Below, one piece after another: positions 1 to 6,233 of a stretch of 10,179 nt of DNA. Positions within the stretch are counted from its first letter, which is position 1. Every line of letters starts with the position of its first letter. The position numbers and the translations under genes were made by a program. The notes below the pieces were generated by a model. That model saw nothing but the letters and a program-made list of their open reading frames with translations, was not told the origin of the DNA and searched no databases. Source of the DNA: Planctomycetota bacterium (GTDB lineage Bacteria; Planctomycetota; UBA1135; GCA-002686595); contig JARGOW010000084.1 in NCBI GenBank assembly GCA_029212955.1, forward strand, positions 1-10,179, in the 5' to 3' direction.

Positions 1-2
1 GC

Positions 3-566
3 ATTGGGATCGCATCCCATAGGGACGGCGGGGGCCCCTTTATCGGGCTTGATCGGGGAAATGCCCTCGCGATCTGGACCTTCCGGGACGGGGCCTCGGA
101 TGACACCAACGTGGCCGGTGCAATCGTTGTTGAAACCATTAGCTCAGCGAGCGGATCCCAGTACTGTGCCGTCCCAGACAACTCATCCGGAACCTCCGGC
201 TGGATCCGAGCAAGGACAGGCAGTTGGAACCCGGGGACAAGCCTGACCCTCTACGCTTCCGACTTGCCAGTCAACGTATTCGCGCACTTCATTGTTTCCA
301 ACCAACCTGGCCTCGTCCTTTTCCCGGGTGGCAGTCAGGGGCACCTCTGCCTACAAGGTGCCATTGGCCGCTACAACGGCGCCAATGAGATTCGACACTC
401 AGGCAGTTCCGGATCCCTGTCCCTCCTCACAGAGTCCGATGCCATACCGACTCCAAACGGCACCGTTGCGGCAATGTCTGGCGAGACGTGGAACTTCCAG
501 TGCTGGTACAGGGACAATGGTCCCAACTCGAACTTCACGAATGCGGTGAGTGTTACGTTCGATTGA
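3..566 (+). CDS. Secreted protein, C-terminal fragment with GETW-FQ-W module (5' end outside window)
   Basis: The frame is open from the left edge to the TGA at 564-566, giving 187 visible residues; the start lies upstream. I do not recognise the upstream portion. The last roughly 130 residues form a small beta-rich module. It opens with a Y-C pair followed by an N-S-S-G turn, has a second Cys in HLCLQG, then IGRY, and closes with GETWNFQCWYRDNGPNSNF and a final beta strand. The same landmarks end the unrelated minus-strand protein at 1575-3314, so this is a reusable C-terminal domain. The paired Cys and the composition suggest an exported protein. A role in surface attachment or sorting is inference. 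An ATG at 111 is internal to the open frame and is probably not the start. Confidence 0.8.
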   Translation: MGIASHRDGGGPFIGLDRGNALAIWTFRDGASDDTNVAGAIVVETISSASGSQYCAVPDNSSGTSGWIRARTGSWNPGTSLTLYASDLPVNVFAHFIVSNQPGLVLFPGGSQGHLCLQGAIGRYNGANEIRHSGSSGSLSLLTESDAIPTPNGTVAAMSGETWNFQCWYRDNGPNSNFTNAVSVTFD

Positions 567-872
567 TGAGGTTGGACCGGTCAAGCGACCCCAGGATGCG
601 GCATTCTCTCCTTCCCCTGGTTTCTTGATACGTGAGCCCAACTCGAATACTGCGAACGACCTGGCCAAAACGGCCTGTTCGTTCGCTACGTGGAGACTTC
701 GCGGGCGGAATCAGCCCCCCTCCGCCTGTGCCGCACCCCAGTGCCGAGTCCTGAACGACCAATGCAATGGCAAGGAAAGTGCCACCGGAATCCACGGGGA
801 AAATGTTTTGGATTTCATGAAAACCATATGGGTTCCCCCGCAGTGGTGAGAACGTCCCAAACACATACATCC
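567..872. other. Intergenic region between secreted-protein fragment and lipoprotein
   Basis: About 306 bp with no convincing gene. It holds one clear hairpin at 652-686, annotated separately. The frame of the downstream lipoprotein stays open back to an ATG at 690, but the translation there lacks a sensible N-terminus. A short AT-richer stretch at about 800-830 could contain promoter elements, but I see no good -35/-10 pair. Confidence 0.6.
652..686 (+). terminator. Hairpin, candidate terminator
   Basis: An 8-bp outer stem (GCGAACGA at 652-659 with TCGTTCGC at 679-686) and a 4-bp inner stem (GGCC at 663-666 and 672-675) are separated by a 3x3 internal loop and capped by AAAAC. It lies 86 bp after the stop of the preceding gene. 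There is no downstream T-tract, so intrinsic termination is uncertain. Confidence 0.4.
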
Positions 873-1433
873 ATGCATTCATTCCTCTGGCTCGCTCCCC
901 TCGCCCTAGCACTCTTCTCATGTGGTTCTTCTGAGGCCGTCGATTCTCCATCCGATGGCGCGGATCCCGGCGCTGCGGTGGGGAAAGAAGGGCTCATCAC
1001 CTTGACCATCGATGGCGTAACACACTCGACTCGCGGAGAAGTGCGCAACAAGGGTCTGCTGTTCGACGAGAATCGACTGCACCTGTACCTCCTTGGCAAA
1101 CGTGCGGACTCCGAGGGGTCCCTGGCTCCCCAATTGTCGCTCACGATCCAGAAGCCCACCCTTGAGTCCGGTACATTCATCCTGGTAGCCAACGAAAGCA
1201 AGGTCTTGCGGCCCAAGTCCGACATGATCGCTTTCGTGAAGCTGGACGGTGAGGACTCCCTGCCATTTATGCAATCGGTGAAAGGAACTGTGACTTTCGA
1301 AGTGCTACAGACCTCGCTAAGCGACACCCAGCCCTACCAGGTGGATCGTGTCCAGGGGATCCTTCAAGGCACCTTCCGCTCGGAATCCGGCTCCGACCAC
1401 GAAGTGACAGGCACTTTCGAATACCTTCGGTAG
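873..1433 (+). CDS. Small lipoprotein of unknown function
   Basis: This encodes 186 residues from the ATG at 873. That start was chosen because it gives a classic lipoprotein signal: MHSF, a hydrophobic run to residue 16, and a lipobox LFSC with Cys17. A low-complexity, acidic, Ser/Gly-rich linker follows (about residues 18-36). In-frame ATGs further upstream would bury this signal. The mature part is beta-rich and ends in alternating strands (GILQGTFRSE and VTGTFEYLR), a pattern seen in small beta-sandwich lipoproteins; I cannot name a family. There is no Shine-Dalgarno site before 873. The gene is convergent with the one at 1575-3314, and a strong hairpin separates them. Expected location is membrane-anchored in the periplasm or outer envelope. 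Confidence 0.75.
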   Translation: MHSFLWLAPLALALFSCGSSEAVDSPSDGADPGAAVGKEGLITLTIDGVTHSTRGEVRNKGLLFDENRLHLYLLGKRADSEGSLAPQLSLTIQKPTLESGTFILVANESKVLRPKSDMIAFVKLDGEDSLPFMQSVKGTVTFEVLQTSLSDTQPYQVDRVQGILQGTFRSESGSDHEVTGTFEYLR

Positions 1434-1505
1434 CCCCTTTGGGATTGAGTCGGGTGAGCCGAAGTCCACGGCTAGACCCTTCTGAACCCCATGCCAATGC
1501 ACACC

Positions 1506-1533
1506 GGGGTCCCTGCTGGAAAGCAGGGACCCC
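1506..1533. terminator. Perfect 12-bp hairpin between convergent genes
   Basis: GGGGTCCCTGCT (1506-1517) pairs with AGCAGGGACCCC (1522-1533) without a mismatch around a GGAA loop. It sits between the stop at 1433 on the plus strand and the stop at 1575 on the minus strand, so it is placed to terminate both transcripts. Neither side has a U-tract, so termination may rely on stem strength or on other factors. Confidence 0.7.
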
Positions 1534-1574
1534 AGGAATTGCGGAGAGCGCCGCCCACGCCGAGCCCTTGGGCC

Positions 1575-3314
1575 CTAGAACCTCACGCGCAGGCCGTTGG
1601 AAAAGTTCGACTCCCCCCCATCCTCCCGGTGCCAGAATTGGAAGTGCCAGGTTTCACCACCATCGATCGTTCCGCCGATCGAGGGCACCAGAATCGGCAC
1701 ATCAAATCCATATCCGGTTGCCGAGGTCGAAGCCAAGTTGACGAAGTTACCGAAACGATCAAACTGCCCGACAGAGTTCATGTTCGTGCCGGCCACGTTG
1801 TAGCGCCCGATTCGATGGTCCGGTGCCGAGCTCAGGCAAAAGAGACCCTGGCTGATCGGCACCCCGCCCGAGGCCATATGGGTGCCCACAAGGAAGTATC
1901 CGAACTGTCCGGGGGGACCTTGATCCACGTTCAAGCGCACATCGCTCCCCGTATCGATACCAAACACTCGGGTGAGGCGCGTCCCCACCCCGGTGGAGTT
2001 CAAACGTCCGGGATTGCAAAACGGAACTCCTGCCGAGCCATCTCCCCGGCAAACGTTCTCCACTTCGGAGTCCGCTCCCAACCGGGAGGTACTGGCGGCG
2101 CCAATGGCACCCACATAATTCTCGTAAGTGTACGCGTAGGGCTGAATCGCCATCTGCAAATCGGATGTCGAGGCATGGGGAGTGTCGGCTTGGCAAGGAC
2201 CGGCTAGTCCCGTCGAATAGGTCCGAAAGACTCTCATGGAGTACCACTGTTGCCGATAGACCCCAACGAATCCACCACCGAAGGTCGGAGCGATATGAAC
2301 CATGCCTTCCTCCTTGGGCGTGCCGTAATTGCGGGTCCAGGCGACCTGCCCATTGGGCAAAAGCCGTGTGATCCCAGGAGACCGCCGGCGGGGTGTGCCC
2401 GATTCGATCAGCGTGTGACTGACAAGCAAGCTCCCATCGGTATGGGTTCCCACCACATGCCCAAGATCGACCTCACTCCCGGTGGTACCGGGGACCCCGA
2501 CATGCTTGGACCACGCCACCATTCCCGAGTGATCCAAGGACATGGCGACGATGCCCGTATCTGTCCCCGCCGTGTACTTGAGCGCAATCACCAAGCCCCC
2601 ATCGGAGCCCTCGCAGCCACCGGCCTTGGAAACCACCGCATTGGGAACATCAAAACGCCGGCTCCAAACCTCGTGTCCAAACTCGGTCACACGCAGGACG
2701 TACAGCCCGTCGCCTCCACGCACGAGGAAGAACATGCCCCCATTGGCAAGTGCAATCACATCCTGGGCCAGGGTGGCCGAGGGACCCGGGTTGTAGCTGC
2801 GGAACCATTGGAATCCACCGGTCAAGCGATTCATGGAGCAAAACAAGGTGTCGCTTGCACCATTCTTTGTGGATGTGCCATATCCGATCAGATGCCCCAT
2901 GCTGTTCAAGGTCAAGCCCAGCAAGCGACCGTCGCCGGTCAGTGCTTTTTCCCAGATGGGTGAACCCGAGTTCACATTGAAAGCACCGGCATAGGGCTTC
3001 CCGTCCAATTCCCCGCAAACGGCGACCGTCGATTCATCCAGGAACAATACGTCCTCCAGGTAGAGGCCGTGACTGCCGGCGGTCGGCACAATCGTGAACT
3101 CATCGGCGAGGGAACCGGCCGCCTCAAGCACGGTGACACCGTGTCGATCATTGGCCCGATGCCGGAGCATGGCAATTTTTCCGTTTCCGGAAACCGCGAC
3201 GGAGGGATCGCTCAACTGCCCTTCGGGCAATTCAGAAATCCAGGTTTGCGCCGAAGCGACGGAGGTGATGAAGATGGAGGCCACCAGGGGCAGCAGTTGT
3301 TTGAAAGGAGACAT
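1575..3314 (-). CDS. Large secreted repeat protein with C-terminal GETW-FQ-W module
   Basis: This encodes 579 residues from the ATG at 3314. A GTG five codons upstream (3329) is possible, but the ATG gives a cleaner signal peptide: MSPFKQLL, a hydrophobic core, and likely cleavage after ASA at residue 22. About residues 23-370 contain recurring units with a small-residue G-x-V/I-x-W strand followed by a turn (GSPIWEKAL, GGFQWFRSY, GHEVWSRRF, GMVAWSKHV, GQVAWTRNY). This looks like a beta-propeller of the PQQ-like or delta-60 type. About residues 430-579 form the C-terminal module: FCNPG with STG, then FCLSS, IGRY and GETWHFQFWHREDG, ending in the strand LRVRF. The module matches the end of the 3-566 protein. 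Predicted role is an exported or surface protein; the function is unknown. No Shine-Dalgarno site is seen. Confidence 0.85.
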   Translation of the reverse strand: MSPFKQLLPLVASIFITSVASAQTWISELPEGQLSDPSVAVSGNGKIAMLRHRANDRHGVTVLEAAGSLADEFTIVPTAGSHGLYLEDVLFLDESTVAVCGELDGKPYAGAFNVNSGSPIWEKALTGDGRLLGLTLNSMGHLIGYGTSTKNGASDTLFCSMNRLTGGFQWFRSYNPGPSATLAQDVIALANGGMFFLVRGGDGLYVLRVTEFGHEVWSRRFDVPNAVVSKAGGCEGSDGGLVIALKYTAGTDTGIVAMSLDHSGMVAWSKHVGVPGTTGSEVDLGHVVGTHTDGSLLVSHTLIESGTPRRRSPGITRLLPNGQVAWTRNYGTPKEEGMVHIAPTFGGGFVGVYRQQWYSMRVFRTYSTGLAGPCQADTPHASTSDLQMAIQPYAYTYENYVGAIGAASTSRLGADSEVENVCRGDGSAGVPFCNPGRLNSTGVGTRLTRVFGIDTGSDVRLNVDQGPPGQFGYFLVGTHMASGGVPISQGLFCLSSAPDHRIGRYNVAGTNMNSVGQFDRFGNFVNLASTSATGYGFDVPILVPSIGGTIDGGETWHFQFWHREDGGESNFSNGLRVRF

Positions 3315-3615
3315 GTGAATCGAGTGCACGGTCTAAAGGGGAAACTGCAACGCCATTCGTTCCAGCCACCCCTTTGGCGCAGGACCGGCCAAAAACCTGC
3401 CAGGAAAAATGGCGGTTTGAAAATTCCACCGGAATCCGAGCTCCGGGGCCCCAGCAGCCCGTAGCGATGAAACCTCAGACATGCCGGGAGTTTTCATTTT
3501 CCCGAGATTCCATGGCAGGATTTCTGCGCCCAACGCGCCAAGGGTCCCGAGCGGCGAGGACTTCGACTTCCGGGGTACCCACCGTCATCTACAGCCCCCC
3601 CTTTTGAGCAAGAAC
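3315..3615. other. Divergent intergenic region
   Basis: About 300 bp lie between the start of the minus-strand secreted protein and the start of the dsrE-like gene, so both promoters should be here. Visible structure: a 7-bp inverted repeat AAAGGGG (3335-3341) with CCCCTTT (3370-3376) near the minus-strand start, and a small 5-3-5 inverted repeat ATTCC/GGAAT at 3423-3435. I found no persuasive -35/-10 pairs. The open frame upstream of 3616 reads as non-coding. Confidence 0.5.
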
Positions 3616-3987
3616 ATGCAAACCGAGACATCCAAGAAACTAGTCATCGTCCTCACGCAAAACTCCAACAACGACAAGGCCACCGTGGCATTTACGATAG
3701 CCAACGTGGCGCTTTCGAATGGCACTCAAGTCGGCATGTTCCTGTCTTCCAATGGAGTGGAACTGGGACGGGACAAGGCCTGCGAATTGACGGTGGTCCG
3801 CCCATTCCGACCGCTGACCGCACTGATCGAAGCCTTCGTAGAAAATGGCGGCGTCCTTTGGACCTGCGCACCCTGCTTCAAGCACCGCGGGCTGAATGTG
3901 GAGGAAATCGTCGAAGGAAACCTGGTCACTAGCGCGGGCCCCATGTTGGAATGGGTCACCGAGGGTGCATCCACCCTCTGCTTCTAG
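3616..3987 (+). CDS. DsrE-like family protein with C-x-x-C motif
   Basis: This encodes 123 residues from the ATG at 3616. The frame is open further upstream to 3481, but sequence typical of the family begins at KKLVIVLTQ (about residues 7-15). It is a compact Rossmann-like DsrE/DsrF-type domain. An N-terminal strand is followed by a helix with NNDKATVAFTIAN, then a GMFLSSNGVEL strand, a helix, and GGVLWTCAPCFKHRG. That last motif places Cys84 and Cys87 in a C-x-x-C pair. The relatives I recall (sulfur-relay or peroxiredoxin-like DsrE proteins) carry a cysteine or C-x-x-C at this place and act in thiol or persulfide transfer. The exact substrate here is unknown. The stop (TAG, 3985-3987) overlaps the ribosome binding site of the next gene, so the two are almost certainly co-translated from one mRNA. 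Cytoplasmic: no signal peptide or membrane segment. Confidence 0.85.
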   Translation: MQTETSKKLVIVLTQNSNNDKATVAFTIANVALSNGTQVGMFLSSNGVELGRDKACELTVVRPFRPLTALIEAFVENGGVLWTCAPCFKHRGLNVEEIVEGNLVTSAGPMLEWVTEGASTLCF

Positions 3988-3990
3988 GAG
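3986..3990 (+). promoter_or_regulatory. Shine-Dalgarno site for the methyltransferase
   Basis: AGGAG lies 8 nt before the ATG at 3999 and shares two bases with the TAG stop of the dsrE-like gene. It is the only strong Shine-Dalgarno site I found before a gene in the window. It fixes 3999 as the start and implies translational coupling. Confidence 0.75.
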
Positions 3991-3998
3991 TCCAATCC

Positions 3999-4781
3999 AT
4001 GGCACTTCACTGTCCGAAAGAAATCGACATCCACGAACTCCGCCGAGGAGTCCGGGAAATGTACAAACGGGTAGCCCAGGAGCCTGGTGGAGAATTCCAC
4101 TTCCACCGGGGCCCCGAATACGCCTCCCGCTGGCTTGGATATGGGGCGGCCGAGCTCGGGCGTTTACCCCGCGAAGCCACGACCCCATTTGCTGGGGTCG
4201 GCCATCCCTTGGCCGCTGCACCCCTCACCGAAGGCAGCGTGGTCCTCGACATCGGGTGCGGCGCAGGCATGGAGTTGCTTTTGGCGGCCCAGCGCACTGG
4301 CCCCACAGGTCTCGCCATCGGCGTGGATATGACCGCTGAAATGCTGGAGTGTGCGGGGCGCGCAGTCGTGTCCTCCGGGCTCCAAAACGTGGAACTGCGC
4401 AAGGGGAACGCTGAGGCACTGCCCGTTCTCGACGCCAGTATCGACGTGGTGATCTCCAATGGCGTCCTCAATCTTGCTCCGGACAAACACGCTGTGTATT
4501 CCGAAATTGCCCGGGTCTTGAAACCCGGGGGGCGACTCCAACTGGCGGACATTTTCATCGAAAGGGCCCTACCCGAAGGAGCGGCCGCCGACATCGACCT
4601 CTGGGCCGGCTGAATCGCGGGCGCCCTCCAACTCGGAGAGTTGGAATCCCTCCTACGCGACCTTGGCTTTGCGTCGGTGCAGGAAACCGCCCGGTTCGAG
4701 ACGTTCCGCGGCACGTCCGTGGAAACCACTGCCACGCACTTTGGCGTCTACGGCGCCAACCTCAGGGCTGAAAAGCTCTGA
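3999..4781 (+). CDS. SAM-dependent methyltransferase, predicted selenoprotein (Sec205; TGA at 4611-4613 read through)
   Basis: This encodes 260 residues if the in-frame TGA at codon 205 is read as selenocysteine; a conventional call stops at 204. It is a class I methyltransferase related to the ArsM-like group often found near arsenic genes. Motif I is VVLDIGCGAG (residues 81-90). Asp110 in GVD is the acidic ribose-binding position. NAEALP (137-142) and SNGVLNL (153-159) are motifs II-III, and ARVLKPGGRLQLAD follows. The N-terminal helix MYKRVAQEPGGEFHFHRG is family-typical. The text after the TGA (IAGALQLGELESLLRDLGF and on to a second TGA at 4779) is the expected C-terminal end of the family. 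In Cys homologues the motif reads W-x-x-C-I-x-G-A, so Sec replaces a conserved Cys. Other Cys are at 5, 87 and 118. The substrate is unproven; a soft or thiophilic species such as arsenic, selenium or a thiol is inference. The gene is followed by a strong hairpin terminator. Confidence 0.85.
4611..4613 (+). other. In-frame TGA, predicted selenocysteine codon
   Basis: This TGA sits inside the methyltransferase frame between the codons for WAG and IAG. It occupies the position of a conserved Cys, and the reading frame stays open and conserved-looking for 55 codons to a second TGA. No frame change is needed on either side, which separates it from an ordinary frameshift or decayed end. Confidence 0.8.
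4614..4650 (+). promoter_or_regulatory. Candidate bacterial SECIS element
   Basis: A perfect 8-bp stem, TCCAACTC (4627-4634) with GAGTTGGA (4638-4645), is capped by a GGA loop (4635-4637). The loop begins 22 nt after the TGA. A GGG at 4619-4621 can extend the structure by pairing with CCC at 4648-4650 across an internal loop. From memory, bacterial SECIS hairpins have a small apical loop with a G in the first two positions, roughly 16-37 nt after UGA; this one meets each of those. It should bind SelB carrying Sec-tRNA. Confidence 0.75.
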
Positions 4782-4810
4782 GGGCGAAGGCCCCACTGGG
4801 CCGGCGCCCT
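4781..4810 (+). terminator. Terminator of the dsrE-methyltransferase unit
   Basis: The hairpin starts on the last base of the stop codon. AGGGCG (4781-4786) pairs with CGCCCT (4805-4810), and GGCCC (4789-4793) pairs with GGGCC (4798-4802). A 2x2 internal loop separates the stems and CACT caps them. The short T run after the stem (4810-4812) is weak, but stem strength and position support termination. Confidence 0.65.
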
Positions 4811-4855
4811 TTCCCAGGATCGCCAGCCCCTTTAGCCCACCGGAGCCAAAGACCG

Positions 4856-4885
4856 CTCCTTCCCCGCAGAGGAAGGGGCCCTTCC
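4856..4885 (+). repeat. Mutually exclusive hairpins upstream of mqnC
   Basis: Three alternating arms occur in a row: CCTTCC (4858-4863), GGAAGG (4871-4876) and CCTTCC (4880-4885). The middle arm can pair with either side, giving a 7-nt or a 3-nt loop. The first pairing extends outward by two more pairs (CT at 4856-4857 with GG at 4877-4878), one of them a G-T wobble. It lies about 80 bp before mqnC and could be a second terminator element or a simple attenuator-like switch. The function is inferred from shape only. Confidence 0.4.
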
Positions 4886-4931
4886 CCCTACGGACCCGAC
4901 CAGTTTCGCCCTGGAATTCGCCCAGACCCCA

Positions 4932-4959
4932 TTCCACCGGGCATCCCAGGGATTACACT
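4932..4959 (+). promoter_or_regulatory. Candidate promoter for mqnC, possibly leaderless
   Basis: TTCCAC (4932-4937) and TACACT (4954-4959) are spaced by 16 bp, each matching four of six sigma-70 consensus bases. Only 7 nt separate the -10 from the ATG at 4967, so transcription would begin at or next to the start codon. This fits the lack of any Shine-Dalgarno site there. Confidence 0.4.
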
Positions 4960-4966
4960 GGCGCCC

Positions 4967-6229
4967 ATGGCTCAAACCCTAGCGAACACCGAGCGCCCCG
5001 TGCGTGAATGGCTGGCCCCCTTGGCTGCCCAGGCCCAGACCGGATCGACACGTGAGGAATTGGATCGACTCGAGCGGCATGTGGCCGCCGGAGGCCGGAT
5101 CACCCAGGAAGAAGCGCTCTTTCTACACGCCAAGGCGGACCTGTTGACCCTGGGTCGCATGGCCACCAGCGTGCGGCTGCGCAAGAACCCGGACGCGCGC
5201 GTCACCTACATCGTCGACCGCAACCTGAACCCCACCAACGTGTGCATCACGGACTGCGGATTCTGCGCGTTCTATCGCACACCTGGGCACCGCGAGGCCT
5301 ACGTGCTCTCGCGCGACGAGATCTACAAGAAGGTCGAAGACACGGTCAAGCTGGGTGGTAAGCAGTTGCTCATGCAAGGCGGCCACCACCCCAACGTGCT
5401 GTCCGATTTTTGGTGCGAGTTGATCTCCGACATCAACGCGCGCTTCGACATCAATTGCCACGCCCTATCCGCCCCGGAGATCGAGCACTTTGCCCGGTAC
5501 GAAAAACGCCCCATCGCGGACGTGATCGCCGACCTGAAGGAAGCTGGCATGGGATCCGTACCCGGTGCCGGAGCCGAAATCCTGGTGGAGCGTGTGCGCG
5601 AGATCATCGCCCCCAAAAAAACCACCACGGACGACTGGCTCGAAGTGCACCGCCAGGTCCACAAGGCGGGCCTGCGCTCCTCCGCCACCATGATGTTCGG
5701 CAATGTGGAGACCATTCCCGAGCGCATCGAACACATGCTTCGCCTGCGCGACCTACAGGACGAAACCGGAGGATTCACGGCCTTCGCCAGCTGGAACACC
5801 CAGCCCGAAGGCGTGCCCCAGGAACACCTGTTCCCCCGCACCACCACCCCCGCCGAATATTTGCGCGTGCAATCCATCGCCCGCATCTTCCTCGACAACT
5901 TCGATCACATGCAAACCAGCTATGTGACCCAAGGCACGAAACTGGCCCAGGTCTCTCTGGCATTCGGTTGCGATGACTTCGGCGGCACCATGCTCGAGGA
6001 AAACGTGGTTTCGGCTGCGGGTTGCGCCAACCTAGAGTCTATCCAACACATCGAATCCCTGATCCGCAACGCGGGTTACGAGCCGCTGCAACGCAACTCC
6101 TGGTACGGCGTTTCCGACGAGCGCTTCGATGGAGAAACCTGGCCGCGCAATCGCGAAGAAGCCGCTCACCACATCGGCGCCCCCGAAACCATGCGCGCCG
6201 CAGCCCTGGCCTCCCGCCCCACCGCCTAA
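4967..6229 (+). CDS. mqnC: Cyclic dehypoxanthine futalosine synthase (radical SAM)
   Basis: This is a 420-residue radical SAM enzyme of the futalosine menaquinone pathway. It cyclises dehypoxanthine futalosine to the cyclic form in the cytoplasm. The [4Fe-4S] ligands are Cys93, Cys97 and Cys100 in NVCITDCGFCAFYR. QGGHHP at 137-142 and HALSAPEI are typical of MqnC. PGAGAEIL (199-206) stands where the family usually has PGGGAEIL. WLEVHRQVHKAG, SATMMFGNVET, LQDETGGFTAFASWNTQP and YVTQGTKLAQVSLAFGCDDFGGTMLEENVVSAAG also match MqnC rather than the cofactor F420 enzymes CofG/CofH. An N-terminal extension of about 50 residues precedes the domain. The start at 4967 is the first in-frame ATG and there is no Shine-Dalgarno site. 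The gene is followed after 4 bp by mqnE, which catalyses an earlier step, so the two form an operon. Confidence 0.95.
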   Translation: MAQTLANTERPVREWLAPLAAQAQTGSTREELDRLERHVAAGGRITQEEALFLHAKADLLTLGRMATSVRLRKNPDARVTYIVDRNLNPTNVCITDCGFCAFYRTPGHREAYVLSRDEIYKKVEDTVKLGGKQLLMQGGHHPNVLSDFWCELISDINARFDINCHALSAPEIEHFARYEKRPIADVIADLKEAGMGSVPGAGAEILVERVREIIAPKKTTTDDWLEVHRQVHKAGLRSSATMMFGNVETIPERIEHMLRLRDLQDETGGFTAFASWNTQPEGVPQEHLFPRTTTPAEYLRVQSIARIFLDNFDHMQTSYVTQGTKLAQVSLAFGCDDFGGTMLEENVVSAAGCANLESIQHIESLIRNAGYEPLQRNSWYGVSDERFDGETWPRNREEAAHHIGAPETMRAAALASRPTA

Positions 6230-6233
6230 CACC

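Noticed and set aside
690..872. N-terminal extension of the lipoprotein back to the ATG at 690
   Set aside because: The extension has many Arg, Pro and Cys with no order, overlaps the edge of a hairpin, and would bury the lipobox signal that starts cleanly at 873.
1491..2207. Plus-strand ORF (238 codons) opposite the secreted repeat protein
   Set aside because: It is antisense to a gene with a signal peptide, internal repeats and a C-terminal module; its translation has no recognisable features.
4611..4613. Reading the TGA as a true stop giving a 204-residue methyltransferase
   Set aside because: The frame continues without shift into a family-typical C-terminus, the TGA replaces a conserved Cys, and a SECIS-like hairpin follows. 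Truncation cannot be fully excluded without finding the Sec machinery in the genome.
4007..4735. Long minus-strand ORF (242 codons) opposite the methyltransferase
   Set aside because: It is a shadow of the GC-rich coding strand. Its translation is rich in Arg, Ser and Pro with no recognisable domain, while the plus strand has clear methyltransferase motifs on both sides of the TGA.
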